Source of the DNA: Flavobacteriales bacterium
Lineage (GTDB): Bacteria > Bacteroidota > Bacteroidia > Flavobacteriales_C > GCA-002722245
DNA length: 64,000 nucleotides
Assembly (NCBI GenBank): GCA_023251095.1
Contig: JAHEZL010000002.1
Span: 186,001 to 250,000 of the forward strand
Direction: 5' to 3'
Position 1 is the first letter of the stretch; each line of letters begins with the position of its first letter. Under the pieces are notes generated by a model. The model was not told where the DNA came from. It made no database searches and saw only the letters and a list, made by a program, of their open reading frames with translations. The position numbers were made by a program, and so were the translations under genes. Positions 18,513 through 27,348 of this stretch are shown here, in pieces.

Positions 18513-19346
18513 ATGTATAAATATTTGATTGTGTTGTCGGTTTTTGCACTTTTCGGATGTGCTTCGGATGAAGAAGCAGCTTCTGAAAAAGAAGTTGAAA
18601 AAGCAGAAATTGATTCGGAGTTTGGCGAGAAAAAGTTGCTCACCCTGCAAAAGAATGGAATTACTTTAACGGAGTTCACCGATTATCCGGTATATAAAGA
18701 TGCGGCTTTAAGTTTGGTGAGTCCGAAAGGGAAGGCCCGATTGGGTAAAAACGATTTTGAGTTTGACGTGAAAAATTTCCCTTTGGGAGTGGGTACTGTA
18801 GAGCAGGAAAAAACCAAATTAAAAGCGCAGAGTGAAGGTCAGCATATTAAATTTATTTATAGCGGACATTTACCTAAAATCACCAATACAACTATGCTAG
18901 AGGAAGATCTTTCGGCAGGAGAGAATTATATTTTCGCTGTGCTGTCACGTTCTTATAATTTATCGGTTCATGCTGCTAAAGAAGGATATTTAATGTCGAA
19001 AATATCTATTTATGAAAACAAATCTAAAATTGAAAAAGCTACCGGAATTCATCTTGTTCCAATAAGTCCGGTTGGCCAATACGAATATGAAGTCAGTAAA
19101 AAGATTTTACTGGATTTTTATTTGGTGAATACACAGCTGAAAGAAAACGGAAATTATGTTTTGGTAACCATTGACGATACTGAATTTATGATTAAAAAAT
19201 GGGTGCCTTTTACTATAGAGGGCCTTTCTGCAGGGATGCATTCGGTATCATTTAAATTAATGGATGTTAACAATCATCTTATTTCGGGACCTTTCAATGA
19301 TATTGGTAAAATAGAATTTACCTTGAAGGCCAACGATATTTACTAA
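18513..19346 (+). CDS. Lipoprotein of unknown function
   Basis: 277 residues with a lipoprotein signal (YLIVLSVFALFGC). A short acidic linker of Glu/Ala follows (EEAASEKEVEKAE), then a beta-rich domain including LSLVSPKGKARLG and a C-terminal stretch SAGMHSVSFKLMD that resembles Ig-like strands. I do not recognise a named family. Probably cotranscribed with the biotin carrier gene, 11 bases upstream. Confidence 0.7.
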   Translation: MYKYLIVLSVFALFGCASDEEAASEKEVEKAEIDSEFGEKKLLTLQKNGITLTEFTDYPVYKDAALSLVSPKGKARLGKNDFEFDVKNFPLGVGTVEQEKTKLKAQSEGQHIKFIYSGHLPKITNTTMLEEDLSAGENYIFAVLSRSYNLSVHAAKEGYLMSKISIYENKSKIEKATGIHLVPISPVGQYEYEVSKKILLDFYLVNTQLKENGNYVLVTIDDTEFMIKKWVPFTIEGLSAGMHSVSFKLMDVNNHLISGPFNDIGKIEFTLKANDIY

Positions 19347-19494
19347 TATTCACATATTAGGTCCCTTCGGCCAATTCAGAAACATTTAAATCGAATTTAT
19401 TTTTTCCTTTTATTCTGCAATTGTTACTGAATACAGGGTATTTCCATTCAGGTAATAAATCACCAATTGAAAAATGGAAGAGCTGAAAACAAAG

Positions 19495-19518
19495 CAAGCC
19501 GCTATTTCTAGCGGCTTG
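19495..19518 (-). terminator. Terminator of tRNA-Asn
   Basis: Perfect stem AAGCCGCT / AGCGGCTT (19496-19517) with a 6-base loop, flanked by one more C-G pair, and followed on the minus strand by a T-rich run (GCTTTGTTTTC). It starts ten bases after the tRNA 3' end. Confidence 0.75.
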
Positions 19519-19527
19519 TTCTCTCTG

Positions 19528-19601
19528 CTCTCCCTCTTGGACTTGAACCAAGGACCCTCTGATTAACAGTCAGATGCTCTAACCAGCTGAGCTAAGGAAG
19601 A
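19528..19601 (-). tRNA. tRNA-Asn (anticodon GTT)
   Basis: 74 bases. Acceptor TCTTCCT pairs with AGGGAGA (one G-T wobble), discriminator G. D arm GCTC...GAGC, anticodon stem TCTGA/TCAGA with loop CTGTTAA giving GTT, and T arm CTTGG-TTCAAGT-CCAAG. CCA is not encoded. Read on the minus strand, alone between two plus-strand protein genes. Confidence 0.95.
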
Positions 19602-19655
19602 ATATAATTCCCAAAAAGGGAGTGCAATTATAGCGCAAAGTTTGGAATTATGCAA

Positions 19656-19663
19656 TATATTTG
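19656..19663 (+). promoter_or_regulatory. -7 box of the PfkB kinase gene
   Basis: Exact TATATTTG, 26 bases upstream of the ATG. A TTTG at 19641-19644 is too close (11 bases) to be the partner, so only the -7 element is supported. Confidence 0.45.
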
Positions 19664-19689
19664 ACGCTCACATAAAAAAAAGTTAATTC

Positions 19690-20619
19690 ATGAGCTTAGT
19701 AATCGTAGGAACAGTTGCATTTGATGCTATTGAAACACCGTTTGGAAAAACTGATAAAATTGTTGGCGGATCGGCCACTTATGTAGGGCTATCGGCTTCC
19801 AAGCTTGGACAAAAACCAAAATTAATTGCTGTAGTTGGAGATGATTTTCCGCAATCGGCGATTGATATGCTGAAAAAAAATAATTTTAATCTGGAGGGTC
19901 TTGAAATCAAAAAAGGAGAAAAAACTTTCTTCTGGTCGGGAAAATATCATTTTGATATGAACTCCCGTGATACTTTGGTGACTGAATTGAATGTGTTGGC
20001 GGGATTTGATCCTGAAATGCCTGAGTCTTATCAGGATTGTGAATACCTGATGCTGGGAAATCTGGCTCCGGTAATTCAGCAAAAAGTAATTAAGAGTTTG
20101 AAAAAACGTCCGAAGTTAATCGTAATGGATACCATGAATTTCTGGATGGACATCGCTATGGATGAATTGAAAAAAACCATCGCTTTGGTAGACGTGGTAA
20201 CGGTAAACGACGAAGAAGCTCGTCAGTTAACAGGAGAATATTCTTTGGTGAACGCGGCTCAAAAAATATTAACGATGGGACCTAAATTCCTTATCATTAA
20301 AAAAGGAGAACACGGCGCTTTGTTGTTCGATAAAGAAAAAATGTTTTTCGCTCCCGCACTTCCTTTGGCAGATGTAGTTGATCCTACAGGTGCAGGTGAT
20401 ACTTTCGCAGGAGGTTTCATCGGATACATTGCAAAAACAGGAGATATATCTTTCGATAATTTCAAAAGAGCGGTCATTCAGGGTTCTGCTTTGGCCTCTT
20501 TCTGTGTTCAGGATTTCGGAACAAAAAGAATGGAAACTTTAACTTCTACAGAAGTACGCGACAGAGTGGATCAGTTTGTTGGCCTTACCCGCTTTGAGTT
20601 GGAGGCAGTTGAATATTAA
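19690..20619 (+). CDS. PfkB/ribokinase family sugar kinase
   Basis: 309-residue cytosolic kinase of the ribokinase superfamily. Visible: N-terminal IVGGSATYVGLSASKLG (sugar-binding Gly motif), TVNDEEARQLTGE in the middle and the ATP/anion-hole signature DPTGAGDTFAGGF with the catalytic Asp. Sugar not predictable from sequence; adenosine/ribokinase-like is the nearest class. The gene at 20635 follows after 15 bases. Confidence 0.92.
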   Translation: MSLVIVGTVAFDAIETPFGKTDKIVGGSATYVGLSASKLGQKPKLIAVVGDDFPQSAIDMLKKNNFNLEGLEIKKGEKTFFWSGKYHFDMNSRDTLVTELNVLAGFDPEMPESYQDCEYLMLGNLAPVIQQKVIKSLKKRPKLIVMDTMNFWMDIAMDELKKTIALVDVVTVNDEEARQLTGEYSLVNAAQKILTMGPKFLIIKKGEHGALLFDKEKMFFAPALPLADVVDPTGAGDTFAGGFIGYIAKTGDISFDNFKRAVIQGSALASFCVQDFGTKRMETLTSTEVRDRVDQFVGLTRFELEAVEY

Positions 20620-20634
20620 TTAAAAATTAGAAAT

Positions 20635-21147
20635 ATGCTTCGTCGGATTTTTGTATTGGCTTTTTTATTGGTGAGCGTTCAATTTGTGTTCGCTCAGGAT
20701 TTTGAAGTTCCTAAAGGATATAAGTTTAAAAAGAAGGACGATTATATCCGTTATGAAAAAGAAATCATCAGCTGCATCAACTGGTTGGAAACAACTCCTT
20801 TTGATCTCGACGATAAAAAAAGAAAAAAAGCGGCCCAGTTTTTATTGGATTGGCTGAACGGTAATCCGAAAATTAAAAAGTTTGAACCCAGCGCAAACAT
20901 GCAGGTGTTCAACAATAAAAATCCCGAATTGCTGATTATTTTCATGGGAGGCTGGGCGAAATTTTGTTTGGAGCATCCCGAGCAGGCCGATGATAAATTG
21001 CAAACCAATATGGCCGGAATAATCAGTGTTATCAAAGTATATAAGCTGAGCAAAGGCAACGGACTAAAAAAAGATAAAGACCTTGAAACCCTTGTTAAAA
21101 TGTGGGAAAAAGGAGAGCTGGAAGATTGGGTGAAGAAAAATAAATAA
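20635..21147 (+). CDS. Exported Bacteroidota protein of unknown function
   Basis: 170 residues with a clear signal peptide (MLRRIFVLAFLLVSVQFVFA-Q). The rest is soluble, Lys-rich and helical. The layout (FEVPKGYKFKKKDDYIRYEK, NWLETTPFD, KNPELLIIFMGGWAKF, KVYKLSKGNGLKKDK) matches an uncharacterised protein kept in many Bacteroidota. Ends at a strong terminator; likely cotranscribed with the PfkB kinase. Confidence 0.8.
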   Translation: MLRRIFVLAFLLVSVQFVFAQDFEVPKGYKFKKKDDYIRYEKEIISCINWLETTPFDLDDKKRKKAAQFLLDWLNGNPKIKKFEPSANMQVFNNKNPELLIIFMGGWAKFCLEHPEQADDKLQTNMAGIISVIKVYKLSKGNGLKKDKDLETLVKMWEKGELEDWVKKNK

Positions 21148-21153
21148 CTCTTT

Positions 21154-21182
21154 AAAAACCGGAATATTTTTCCGGTTTTTTT
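21154..21182 (+). terminator. Rho-independent terminator
   Basis: Stem AAAAACCGGAA / TTCCGGTTTTT with a short loop, followed by TTATTTT. It closes the PfkB kinase and exported-protein transcript. Confidence 0.85.
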
Positions 21183-21200
21183 ATTTTCTCATTTTGTACT

Positions 21201-22184
21201 ATGATCCGAATTGAACTAACAGAACAGCTATTAGAACTCCGCTTCACCTGGAAAATTTCCAGAAATGCTTCTGATTTTAAAAAGAATTTTTTCATCAAAA
21301 TTTCCGACGGTGAGTTGGAGGCTCTGGGGGAAACTGCACCCAATGTGCGCTATGGAGAAAGTGCCGAACAAATTTTAGCACAGTTTTCAGAGTTGATGAT
21401 TAAAGGATTGCATGAAGTTTCCAATCACGGAGAACTCATGAATTTGTTTGAAAAAGTAAAAACGGTGAACTCTCTTCGTTTTGGAATTGAATCGGCTTTC
21501 ATCAATTATTGGTGTAAAAAAGAGGGCATTACAGTGCAAGACTATTTAGGAATAGCGCCTGCCAAAGAAATTTTCACCGCTTTCACCATGCCCATTATGC
21601 CCATTGGTGAAATGTGCAGTTTTTATGAGGAAAGAGAATTGCAACGCTTTAAATACCTGAAGCTAAAAATCAATGCGGAAAATGGTGAAGAGGCATTGAA
21701 AGAAATTTCACAGGTGGCGCATCAGCAAATCATGATTGATGGCAATGAAGCTTTTTCCAATGCTGATGCGGTTTTAAAGTATATTGATTTTTTAAAAGAT
21801 TACCCTGTGCTTTTTTTAGAACAACCTCTGCCTGCTAAAAATGTAGACGATTACAAATACCTTAAACCCAAAAGCAAAGTGCTTTTAATGGGTGATGAAT
21901 CCATTACCGATGCTCCGGATATGGACGCCATTGCTCAGCAATTTCATGGCGTAAACATGAAATTGCAAAAGGCCGGAGGCTACGTTAACGGCTTGCGTAT
22001 TTTGAATGAAGCCCGCAAAAGAAAATTAAAAACAATGATAGGTTGTATGGTGGAAACCTCTGTGGGCATTGGCTCTGCAATGAAGTTGTGCGGCGGAGTG
22101 GATTTCATTGACCTCGATGGCTTTTTAATTTTAAAAGAAGATCCTTTCCATTTCATTGAGGAAAAACAAGGAGAATTGAAATAA
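21201..22184 (+). CDS. Dipeptide epimerase, enolase superfamily (L-Ala-D/L-Glu epimerase type)
   Basis: 327 residues with the muconate-lactonizing subgroup layout. The catalytic Lys pair is KLKIN, metal ligands are Asp in MIDGNEAF, Glu in FLEQPLP and Asp in MGDESI, and the second Lys is in VNMKLQKAGG. The C-terminal DLDGFLIL loop fits dipeptide epimerases, which racemise the Glu of murein peptides for recycling. Substrate inferred from subgroup only. Sits 18 bases after a terminator, with TCATTTTG (21189-21196) four bases before the ATG. Confidence 0.88.
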   Translation: MIRIELTEQLLELRFTWKISRNASDFKKNFFIKISDGELEALGETAPNVRYGESAEQILAQFSELMIKGLHEVSNHGELMNLFEKVKTVNSLRFGIESAFINYWCKKEGITVQDYLGIAPAKEIFTAFTMPIMPIGEMCSFYEERELQRFKYLKLKINAENGEEALKEISQVAHQQIMIDGNEAFSNADAVLKYIDFLKDYPVLFLEQPLPAKNVDDYKYLKPKSKVLLMGDESITDAPDMDAIAQQFHGVNMKLQKAGGYVNGLRILNEARKRKLKTMIGCMVETSVGIGSAMKLCGGVDFIDLDGFLILKEDPFHFIEEKQGELK

Positions 22185-22338
22185 TTTCCTTCCGGCAGTA
22201 ACTTTTCCTTTTTTATCGGATCATACAGATATGATTTGCATAAAAGGGATGAACACACCTTAATTTTTTAATTATAAAAATCGTTTTTCATTTGTACCTT
22301 TCCAACACTTTCTAAAGGAACAAATTTTAAACGGCACC

Positions 22339-22827
22339 TTGAATAACGAACGATATAACGCATTGGTAAAGGAACATACAGGGGGACTGTATAAGTTTCT
22401 TTATAAATCAATACGGGATAAAGATGTGGTGAAGGATTTGTTGCAGGATTCTTTTTTGAAATTATGGGAGCACAAAGAAAACATTCAGGAAGGGAAAGAA
22501 AAATCATGGCTTTTCACTACTGCTTATCACTTTATGCTGAAGTATCTTGAAAAAGATAAAAAGAATGTACGTTCGGATGAACCCATTCATGTGGCGGTAA
22601 AACCGAATAATGAATTTGAAACACAGGAATTAATTGATTTGCTTTTATTAAAACTCCCGCCGCTGCAAAAGTCGATTTTATTGTTGCGCGACATGGAGGG
22701 CTACGATTACAAGGAAATAGGTGAAATATTAAATTTAAACGAATCACAAGTTAAAGTGTACCTGTTCAGGGCGCGCCAAAAAGTACGCGAAGAACTGAAA
22801 GCATTGAATATTGATTTGGATTTATGA
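22339..22827 (+). CDS. ECF RNA polymerase sigma factor
   Basis: 162-residue sigma-70 family protein with only regions 2 and 4, as in ECF sigmas. Region 2: HTGGLYKFLYKSIRDKDVVKDLLQDSFLKLWEH; region 4 helix-turn-helix: LPPLQKSILLLRDMEGYDYKEIGEILNLNESQVKVYLFRARQKV (shown here in parts only as positions ~112-155). The start is a TTG at 22339, since no ATG lies before region 2. Its stop overlaps the next gene (ATGATGA), the anti-sigma factor. Directs transcription of an unknown regulon. Confidence 0.9.
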   Translation: MNNERYNALVKEHTGGLYKFLYKSIRDKDVVKDLLQDSFLKLWEHKENIQEGKEKSWLFTTAYHFMLKYLEKDKKNVRSDEPIHVAVKPNNEFETQELIDLLLLKLPPLQKSILLLRDMEGYDYKEIGEILNLNESQVKVYLFRARQKVREELKALNIDLDL

Positions 22828-23492
22828 TGAAGGAACTCAACCATATTAATTTTGACGAATGGCTTTTCTCTTATTTTGAAGGGACATTAAATGCTGAAGA
22901 AAAACAGCGTTTTGTGGATTTTGTAAATGCCAATCCTTCATTGAAAGAGAGCATGGATTTAATGGATGTTTCTTTTGTATCAGCTGTTAATGTTGAAGTT
23001 CCAAAGGGATTGGAAAAACAATTCATGAAAGTTAAGTGGTATGCAAAACCATGGTCGAAAGGGTTAATGCTTACCGCCGGAGTAGGGATAGTCGTTGCCG
23101 CTATAGTGCTGTTCCAACAAAAAGAAAAATCACCCTTGGTTCCGAAATCGCAGAACAATACTATTGAAAACTCTGCCGGCATTTCCGATACTTCTTCTAC
23201 TTTGTATTTTGAAAAAGCAGGAGAAAGTAAGCACAATAAATCGTTTCAGCGACCGCATCAGTTTTTTATGGATAAGCATGAAAGTGCGCCTGCCCCTGAT
23301 CAAACAGAAGAAAAAATTAAAAAAGATTCCGACCTTACGGTTATTGCAACACCGGAAACTAAAATTGAAAATGTAAAAAGTGTTGTTCCTGTTTCTGCTA
23401 CGGTCGACAAGAAAAATGAAACGAAGGAAGGTCTTCCGAAAAAGAAAAAAAGCAAAGCAGATCAGGAGATTTTAGATTCGCAGTTGCAATAA
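22824..23492 (+). CDS. Putative anti-sigma factor, single-pass membrane protein
   Basis: 222 residues. The N-terminal ~70 residues look like a cytoplasmic sigma-binding helical domain (FDEWLFSYFEGTLNAEEKQRFVDFV), with no zinc-binding His/Cys motif. One membrane helix follows at about 74-92 (GLMLTAGVGIVVAAIVLF), and the periplasmic tail is Lys/Glu-rich and low in complexity. Four-base overlap with the sigma gene is the usual arrangement for an ECF/anti-sigma pair. Assigned from position and layout, not from a named domain. Confidence 0.75.
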   Translation: MMKELNHINFDEWLFSYFEGTLNAEEKQRFVDFVNANPSLKESMDLMDVSFVSAVNVEVPKGLEKQFMKVKWYAKPWSKGLMLTAGVGIVVAAIVLFQQKEKSPLVPKSQNNTIENSAGISDTSSTLYFEKAGESKHNKSFQRPHQFFMDKHESAPAPDQTEEKIKKDSDLTVIATPETKIENVKSVVPVSATVDKKNETKEGLPKKKKSKADQEILDSQLQ

Positions 23493-23495
23493 TAT

Positions 23496-24410
23496 ATGGA
23501 GAGAAAAGCAGGATATATTTTACTTCTTTTTTCTTTTATTTCATTTACTGTCCATAGTCAGTATTATCAACCTTTTTCACAGGGACAATCTTTACCGCTG
23601 TATCAAAATCCATCTTTTGCCGGCACTTTAGTTTATCCGAGATTTACTATTGGCGGTGTAATGAATTCCTCTGATGAAAGTGCTTTCACGGTGTTGGGTG
23701 TTTCCAGGTTTTATTGTTCTTTCGATCAATATCTTCCTGCAATTAAAAGCGGAGTAGGAATCATGTACACGTCTAATCCTGATATTTATACTCCTTTAAA
23801 AACGCAAAGAGTGCAGGGTGAAATTTCCTGCTCACCGAAAATTAAATTGAAAAATAAATTTACTTTATCTCTCGGGGCTTCTATTGGTATTTCAAGTGTT
23901 TTAGCCGATTCCGATACTTTAAATGCGTATTCAAATCATAGTTATTCAGCTTCTCCTTTTTTGTGTTATTCAGGAGGAGCTATTTTGCATTCTCCTACTT
24001 TTTATGTTGGATATTCTTTGCGAAGATTTCCAAGTTTGAAAACAGAATACCTCAGCTACAATCCATTAAAATATGATTTGATTCAGAGATCTAAATTTGT
24101 TTCAACCGCTCAGCTCGGCTATGTTTTCAGAAAAAAGAAAAGTGATAAAATAACTTTTTCTCCTGCTTTGCTGTTGCAGTTTTATCATATGGACAATGGG
24201 TTTATTCAAACGCGCTATCAGGTAAATTTCAGTTTGAAACGCAATTTCTTTTTTTGGGGAGCGGGCTTTAGTTCAAATTCCAGTTTTATGACGATAGGAT
24301 TTCACGGTGAAAAAATACGTTTGGCTTATTCGGCATCATTGATTAATCAGGGAGGTAACCCTTTTGTAGTGGCGCAGGAAATGGTTTTTTCATATACGTT
24401 TATCAAATGA
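23496..24410 (+). CDS. PorP/SprF family outer-membrane protein
   Basis: 304 residues with a signal peptide (to about residue 21, FTVHS-Q) followed by QPLYQNPSFAG, the hallmark start of PorP/SprF proteins. The rest alternates beta strands as in a 14-strand barrel and ends in a terminal aromatic strand (VFSYTFIK). These proteins serve T9SS and pair with type B cargo such as SprB to hold it on the surface. Only three bases from the anti-sigma gene and four-base overlap with the next. No cargo gene is adjacent. Confidence 0.85.
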   Translation: MERKAGYILLLFSFISFTVHSQYYQPFSQGQSLPLYQNPSFAGTLVYPRFTIGGVMNSSDESAFTVLGVSRFYCSFDQYLPAIKSGVGIMYTSNPDIYTPLKTQRVQGEISCSPKIKLKNKFTLSLGASIGISSVLADSDTLNAYSNHSYSASPFLCYSGGAILHSPTFYVGYSLRRFPSLKTEYLSYNPLKYDLIQRSKFVSTAQLGYVFRKKKSDKITFSPALLLQFYHMDNGFIQTRYQVNFSLKRNFFFWGAGFSSNSSFMTIGFHGEKIRLAYSASLINQGGNPFVVAQEMVFSYTFIK

Positions 24411-24964
24411 ATGGGAGTAGTAAAATAGCGATCCTAATCATTTTATTCTTCACCTCGTGCAGTTCTTTTCACATTGCAAAAAAACGTTACAGCGATGGGT
24501 TTTACGTCGATTATTCTAAATCCGAAACAGTAAAAAACACAAGTAAAAAATCAAAACAAAAAACTGAAACAGATTCAACAAGTGAGGTGAACAATGCTGC
24601 AAAAGAAAGATCCGACAGCCTTGTAAATCCTGCAAAAGATTCAATACAGGAGAAAACACAAATGGCGGATACCATAAATACCACGGCAATTATTTCCCCC
24701 GACACTATACAAAAAATTGATGCTGTTGAAGTGATTCTTCTGGATAATGATAAGCAACAAATGATAGTTGACGAGGATGAGGACGATACATCAGAGCTTG
24801 AAAATTTATTGCTTTTCATTTTGTGCATCATTGCACCTCCTTTTGCTGTAGCTATTAAGTTTGGCGAAGATTCTAAAAAATTCCGCATCGCAATAGTATT
24901 AACTCTTTTAGGATGGATACCGGGAGTGTTTTATGCCTTTTTTCAAATTTCCGGCGACGAATAA
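24407..24964 (+). CDS. Lipoprotein with a C-terminal Pmp3/YqaE membrane domain
   Basis: 185 residues in three parts. A lipoprotein signal ends FFTSC. A Ser/Thr/Lys/Asp-rich low-complexity linker covers ~25-130. The last ~50 residues hold two membrane helices matching the Pmp3/YqaE family (LFILCIIAPPFAVAIKF then LTLLGWIPGVFYAFFQI). Pmp3 proteins are tiny stress-linked membrane proteins. Joined here to a lipoprotein anchor, the protein would be tied to the membrane twice. Overlaps PorP/SprF by four bases, so it is the last gene of the sigma operon. Confidence 0.85.
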   Translation: MNGSSKIAILIILFFTSCSSFHIAKKRYSDGFYVDYSKSETVKNTSKKSKQKTETDSTSEVNNAAKERSDSLVNPAKDSIQEKTQMADTINTTAIISPDTIQKIDAVEVILLDNDKQQMIVDEDEDDTSELENLLLFILCIIAPPFAVAIKFGEDSKKFRIAIVLTLLGWIPGVFYAFFQISGDE

Positions 24965-25025
24965 TTTCAGCAAAATAATTTCGGTAACACAACCTAATAA
25001 CAGTAATCGCGTCTGTTGATCACCA

Positions 25026-25033
25026 TAAATTTG
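25026..25033 (+). promoter_or_regulatory. -7 box upstream of the TonB receptor
   Basis: Exact TAAATTTG, 43 bases before the ATG at 25077. No TTTG is seen at the -33 position, which is often a sign of activator or alternative sigma control; the ECF sigma encoded just upstream is one candidate. Confidence 0.4.
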
Positions 25034-25076
25034 CTTGCCGTTGTAACAAATTGTTAATTGCAGGATCATACAGTCA

Positions 25077-27344
25077 ATGAAAATAATTTTAGTTAACTTT
25101 TTTCTTGTTTTTAGCTGCTCTCTTTTCAGTCAGAATTTCAGAGTCAGCGGTACCGTAACCGACGAAGAAAGCGGTGAGGTATTGTCATTTGCTTCAGTGT
25201 ATATTCCCGAAACCAATTTCAGCACCACTACCAATAATTACGGGTACTTCTCCTTGTCTTTACCTGTGGATACCTATAAGTTGAGCATAAGTGCTTTGGG
25301 CTATGTTACCAATGTGACGGATATCAATCCTTCGTCTGCTTCCAACCTTAAAATTTCATTGAGAAGAGAAGTGAAAAAAACAGCTGAAATTGTGATCAAA
25401 AGAAAAAAATCGCAGTTGGAGGAAATTCACAATTCCACGCAAATGAGTACCATAAAAATCCCGGTAAAGGACATTAAAAATATTCCTACCATAGGCGGAG
25501 AATCTGATTTAATAAAGGTTGTACAACTCCTTCCCGGTGTTCAAAGAGGTGGTGAGGGACAAACCGGAATGTTTGTGCGGGGCGGTGATGCCGATCAGAA
25601 TTTAATTATTCTGGATGAAGCAGTGGTGTACAATATCAGTCATCTTTTCGGATTTTTTTCGGTGTTTAATTCCGATGCCATTAAAGAACTTACTTTGATT
25701 AAAGGGGCTTTTCCGGGGAATTATGGAGGAAGGCTTTCATCGGTTTTGGATATCAGAATGAACGATGGTAACATGACTAAATTCACTGCCGCAGGAGGTG
25801 TTGGTTTATTGTCCTCCCGACTCACCATAGGAGGGCCCATTGTAAAAAATAAAGTTTCCTTCATGTTGTCGGGAAGAAGAACTTATATCGATCAGGTTTT
25901 TAAATTGGTGGGCATTCCTTTACCTTATTATTTCTACGATTTAAATGCAAAACTGAATTTTGTTTTAGGTAAAAAAGATCGTTTGTATTTCAGTTCTTAT
26001 CTGGGAAATGATATACTTTCCTTTAAGGATCAGCAAAGCGAGGGAATTGGTTTTGGATTTAAACTGGGAAATATCACCAATACTTTGCGCTGGAATCATA
26101 TTTTCGGCGACAGATTGTTTGCCAATACTTCTTTTATCAATACGCTTTTTGACTATGACATTACAGGAAAATTTGAAAGTAATTCCTTGTACATTTCTTC
26201 TAAAGTGAATGATTACGGAGTGAAAACAGATTTTAATTATTACCACTCTCCAAACTTTAACTACAAATTTGGTGCGCAGGCGATACAACACATCTTTCGT
26301 CCGAACATCATCAGCACCAACGGAGAGATTTCTGATTTTTTGAAAAGTAAACCGGCCAATAGTTTATATGCCCTGGAGTACGCGCTTTATGGAAATATGG
26401 ATTGGTCGCTGATGGATAAAAAAATGCAAATCACGGCTGCGCTCCGCCTCTCGGGCTGTGCGGTAAAAAATAAAATGTATATCGCTCCCGAACCACGATT
26501 AGCAATGAAATATTCCATCACAAAAAATGATATTGTAAAAGCAAGTTATGCGCGCATGAACCAGTACATGCATTTGGTTTCCAGCTCTACTGTTGCTTTG
26601 CCAACCGATTTGTGGTATCCTGTAACGGCGGGAATTAAACCACAAACATCCGATCAGATCGCTGTTGCCTATTCCCGCATGTTTTCAAAAATTGCCACCA
26701 ATATTTCCGTGGAAGGATATTATAAATGGATGAACAATCTGGTGGAATATAAGGAGGGCGCCAACCTGGTGCTGAATGATCAGTTTGAAAAAGAATTGTT
26801 GCAGGGCAAAGGAAATGCTTACGGTGTGGAGTTTTTGGTGAAACGTGATGAAGGCCGGATAAGTGGCTGGGTGGGTTATACCTTGTCGTGGGCCAATCGC
26901 TACTTTCCTGATTTGAACAACGGAAATCCTTATCCGGCAAAATACGACAGACGACACAATTTAAATGTGGTGGCCAATATAAAACTCACCGAAAGATGGA
27001 CTTTTTCTGCTGTGTTTGTTTATGCTTCAGGATCACGATTTACTCCTCAGATCGGCGCTTATACTGTTCCTAACGCCTCGTTTACCGGTGTTGAAATCAT
27101 TCCGGTGTTCACTAGTAAAAATGCAATATCAATGTCGGCTACTAACCGTCTCGATATTAATTTTGTGCGCAAATGCAAACCTTATAAGGGCTATAAAGGC
27201 GAATGGCATTTTGGCGCTTACAATGTTTACAACAGCAACACACCCTACAAAATTTATTTTCAAGCGGATGAAAAGGGAAGAAGATATATGGAAAAAGGTT
27301 TGTTCGGAATGATTCCTTCTATAGCCTATAACTTTGAATTTTAG
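25077..27344 (+). CDS. TonB-dependent outer-membrane receptor with carboxypeptidase-like N-domain
   Basis: 755 residues. A signal peptide leads to a carboxypeptidase-regulatory-like domain (~22-100, FRVSGTVTDEESGEVLSFASV), the plug (LPGVQRGGEGQTGMFVRGG, FPGNYGGRLSSVLDI) and a barrel ending in the terminal aromatic strand (IAYNFEF). Takes up an unknown ligand using proton-motive force. The paired DUF4249 lipoprotein follows after four bases, a standing arrangement in Bacteroidota. Confidence 0.92.
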   Translation: MKIILVNFFLVFSCSLFSQNFRVSGTVTDEESGEVLSFASVYIPETNFSTTTNNYGYFSLSLPVDTYKLSISALGYVTNVTDINPSSASNLKISLRREVKKTAEIVIKRKKSQLEEIHNSTQMSTIKIPVKDIKNIPTIGGESDLIKVVQLLPGVQRGGEGQTGMFVRGGDADQNLIILDEAVVYNISHLFGFFSVFNSDAIKELTLIKGAFPGNYGGRLSSVLDIRMNDGNMTKFTAAGGVGLLSSRLTIGGPIVKNKVSFMLSGRRTYIDQVFKLVGIPLPYYFYDLNAKLNFVLGKKDRLYFSSYLGNDILSFKDQQSEGIGFGFKLGNITNTLRWNHIFGDRLFANTSFINTLFDYDITGKFESNSLYISSKVNDYGVKTDFNYYHSPNFNYKFGAQAIQHIFRPNIISTNGEISDFLKSKPANSLYALEYALYGNMDWSLMDKKMQITAALRLSGCAVKNKMYIAPEPRLAMKYSITKNDIVKASYARMNQYMHLVSSSTVALPTDLWYPVTAGIKPQTSDQIAVAYSRMFSKIATNISVEGYYKWMNNLVEYKEGANLVLNDQFEKELLQGKGNAYGVEFLVKRDEGRISGWVGYTLSWANRYFPDLNNGNPYPAKYDRRHNLNVVANIKLTERWTFSAVFVYASGSRFTPQIGAYTVPNASFTGVEIIPVFTSKNAISMSATNRLDINFVRKCKPYKGYKGEWHFGAYNVYNSNTPYKIYFQADEKGRRYMEKGLFGMIPSIAYNFEF

Positions 27345-27348
27345 AATT

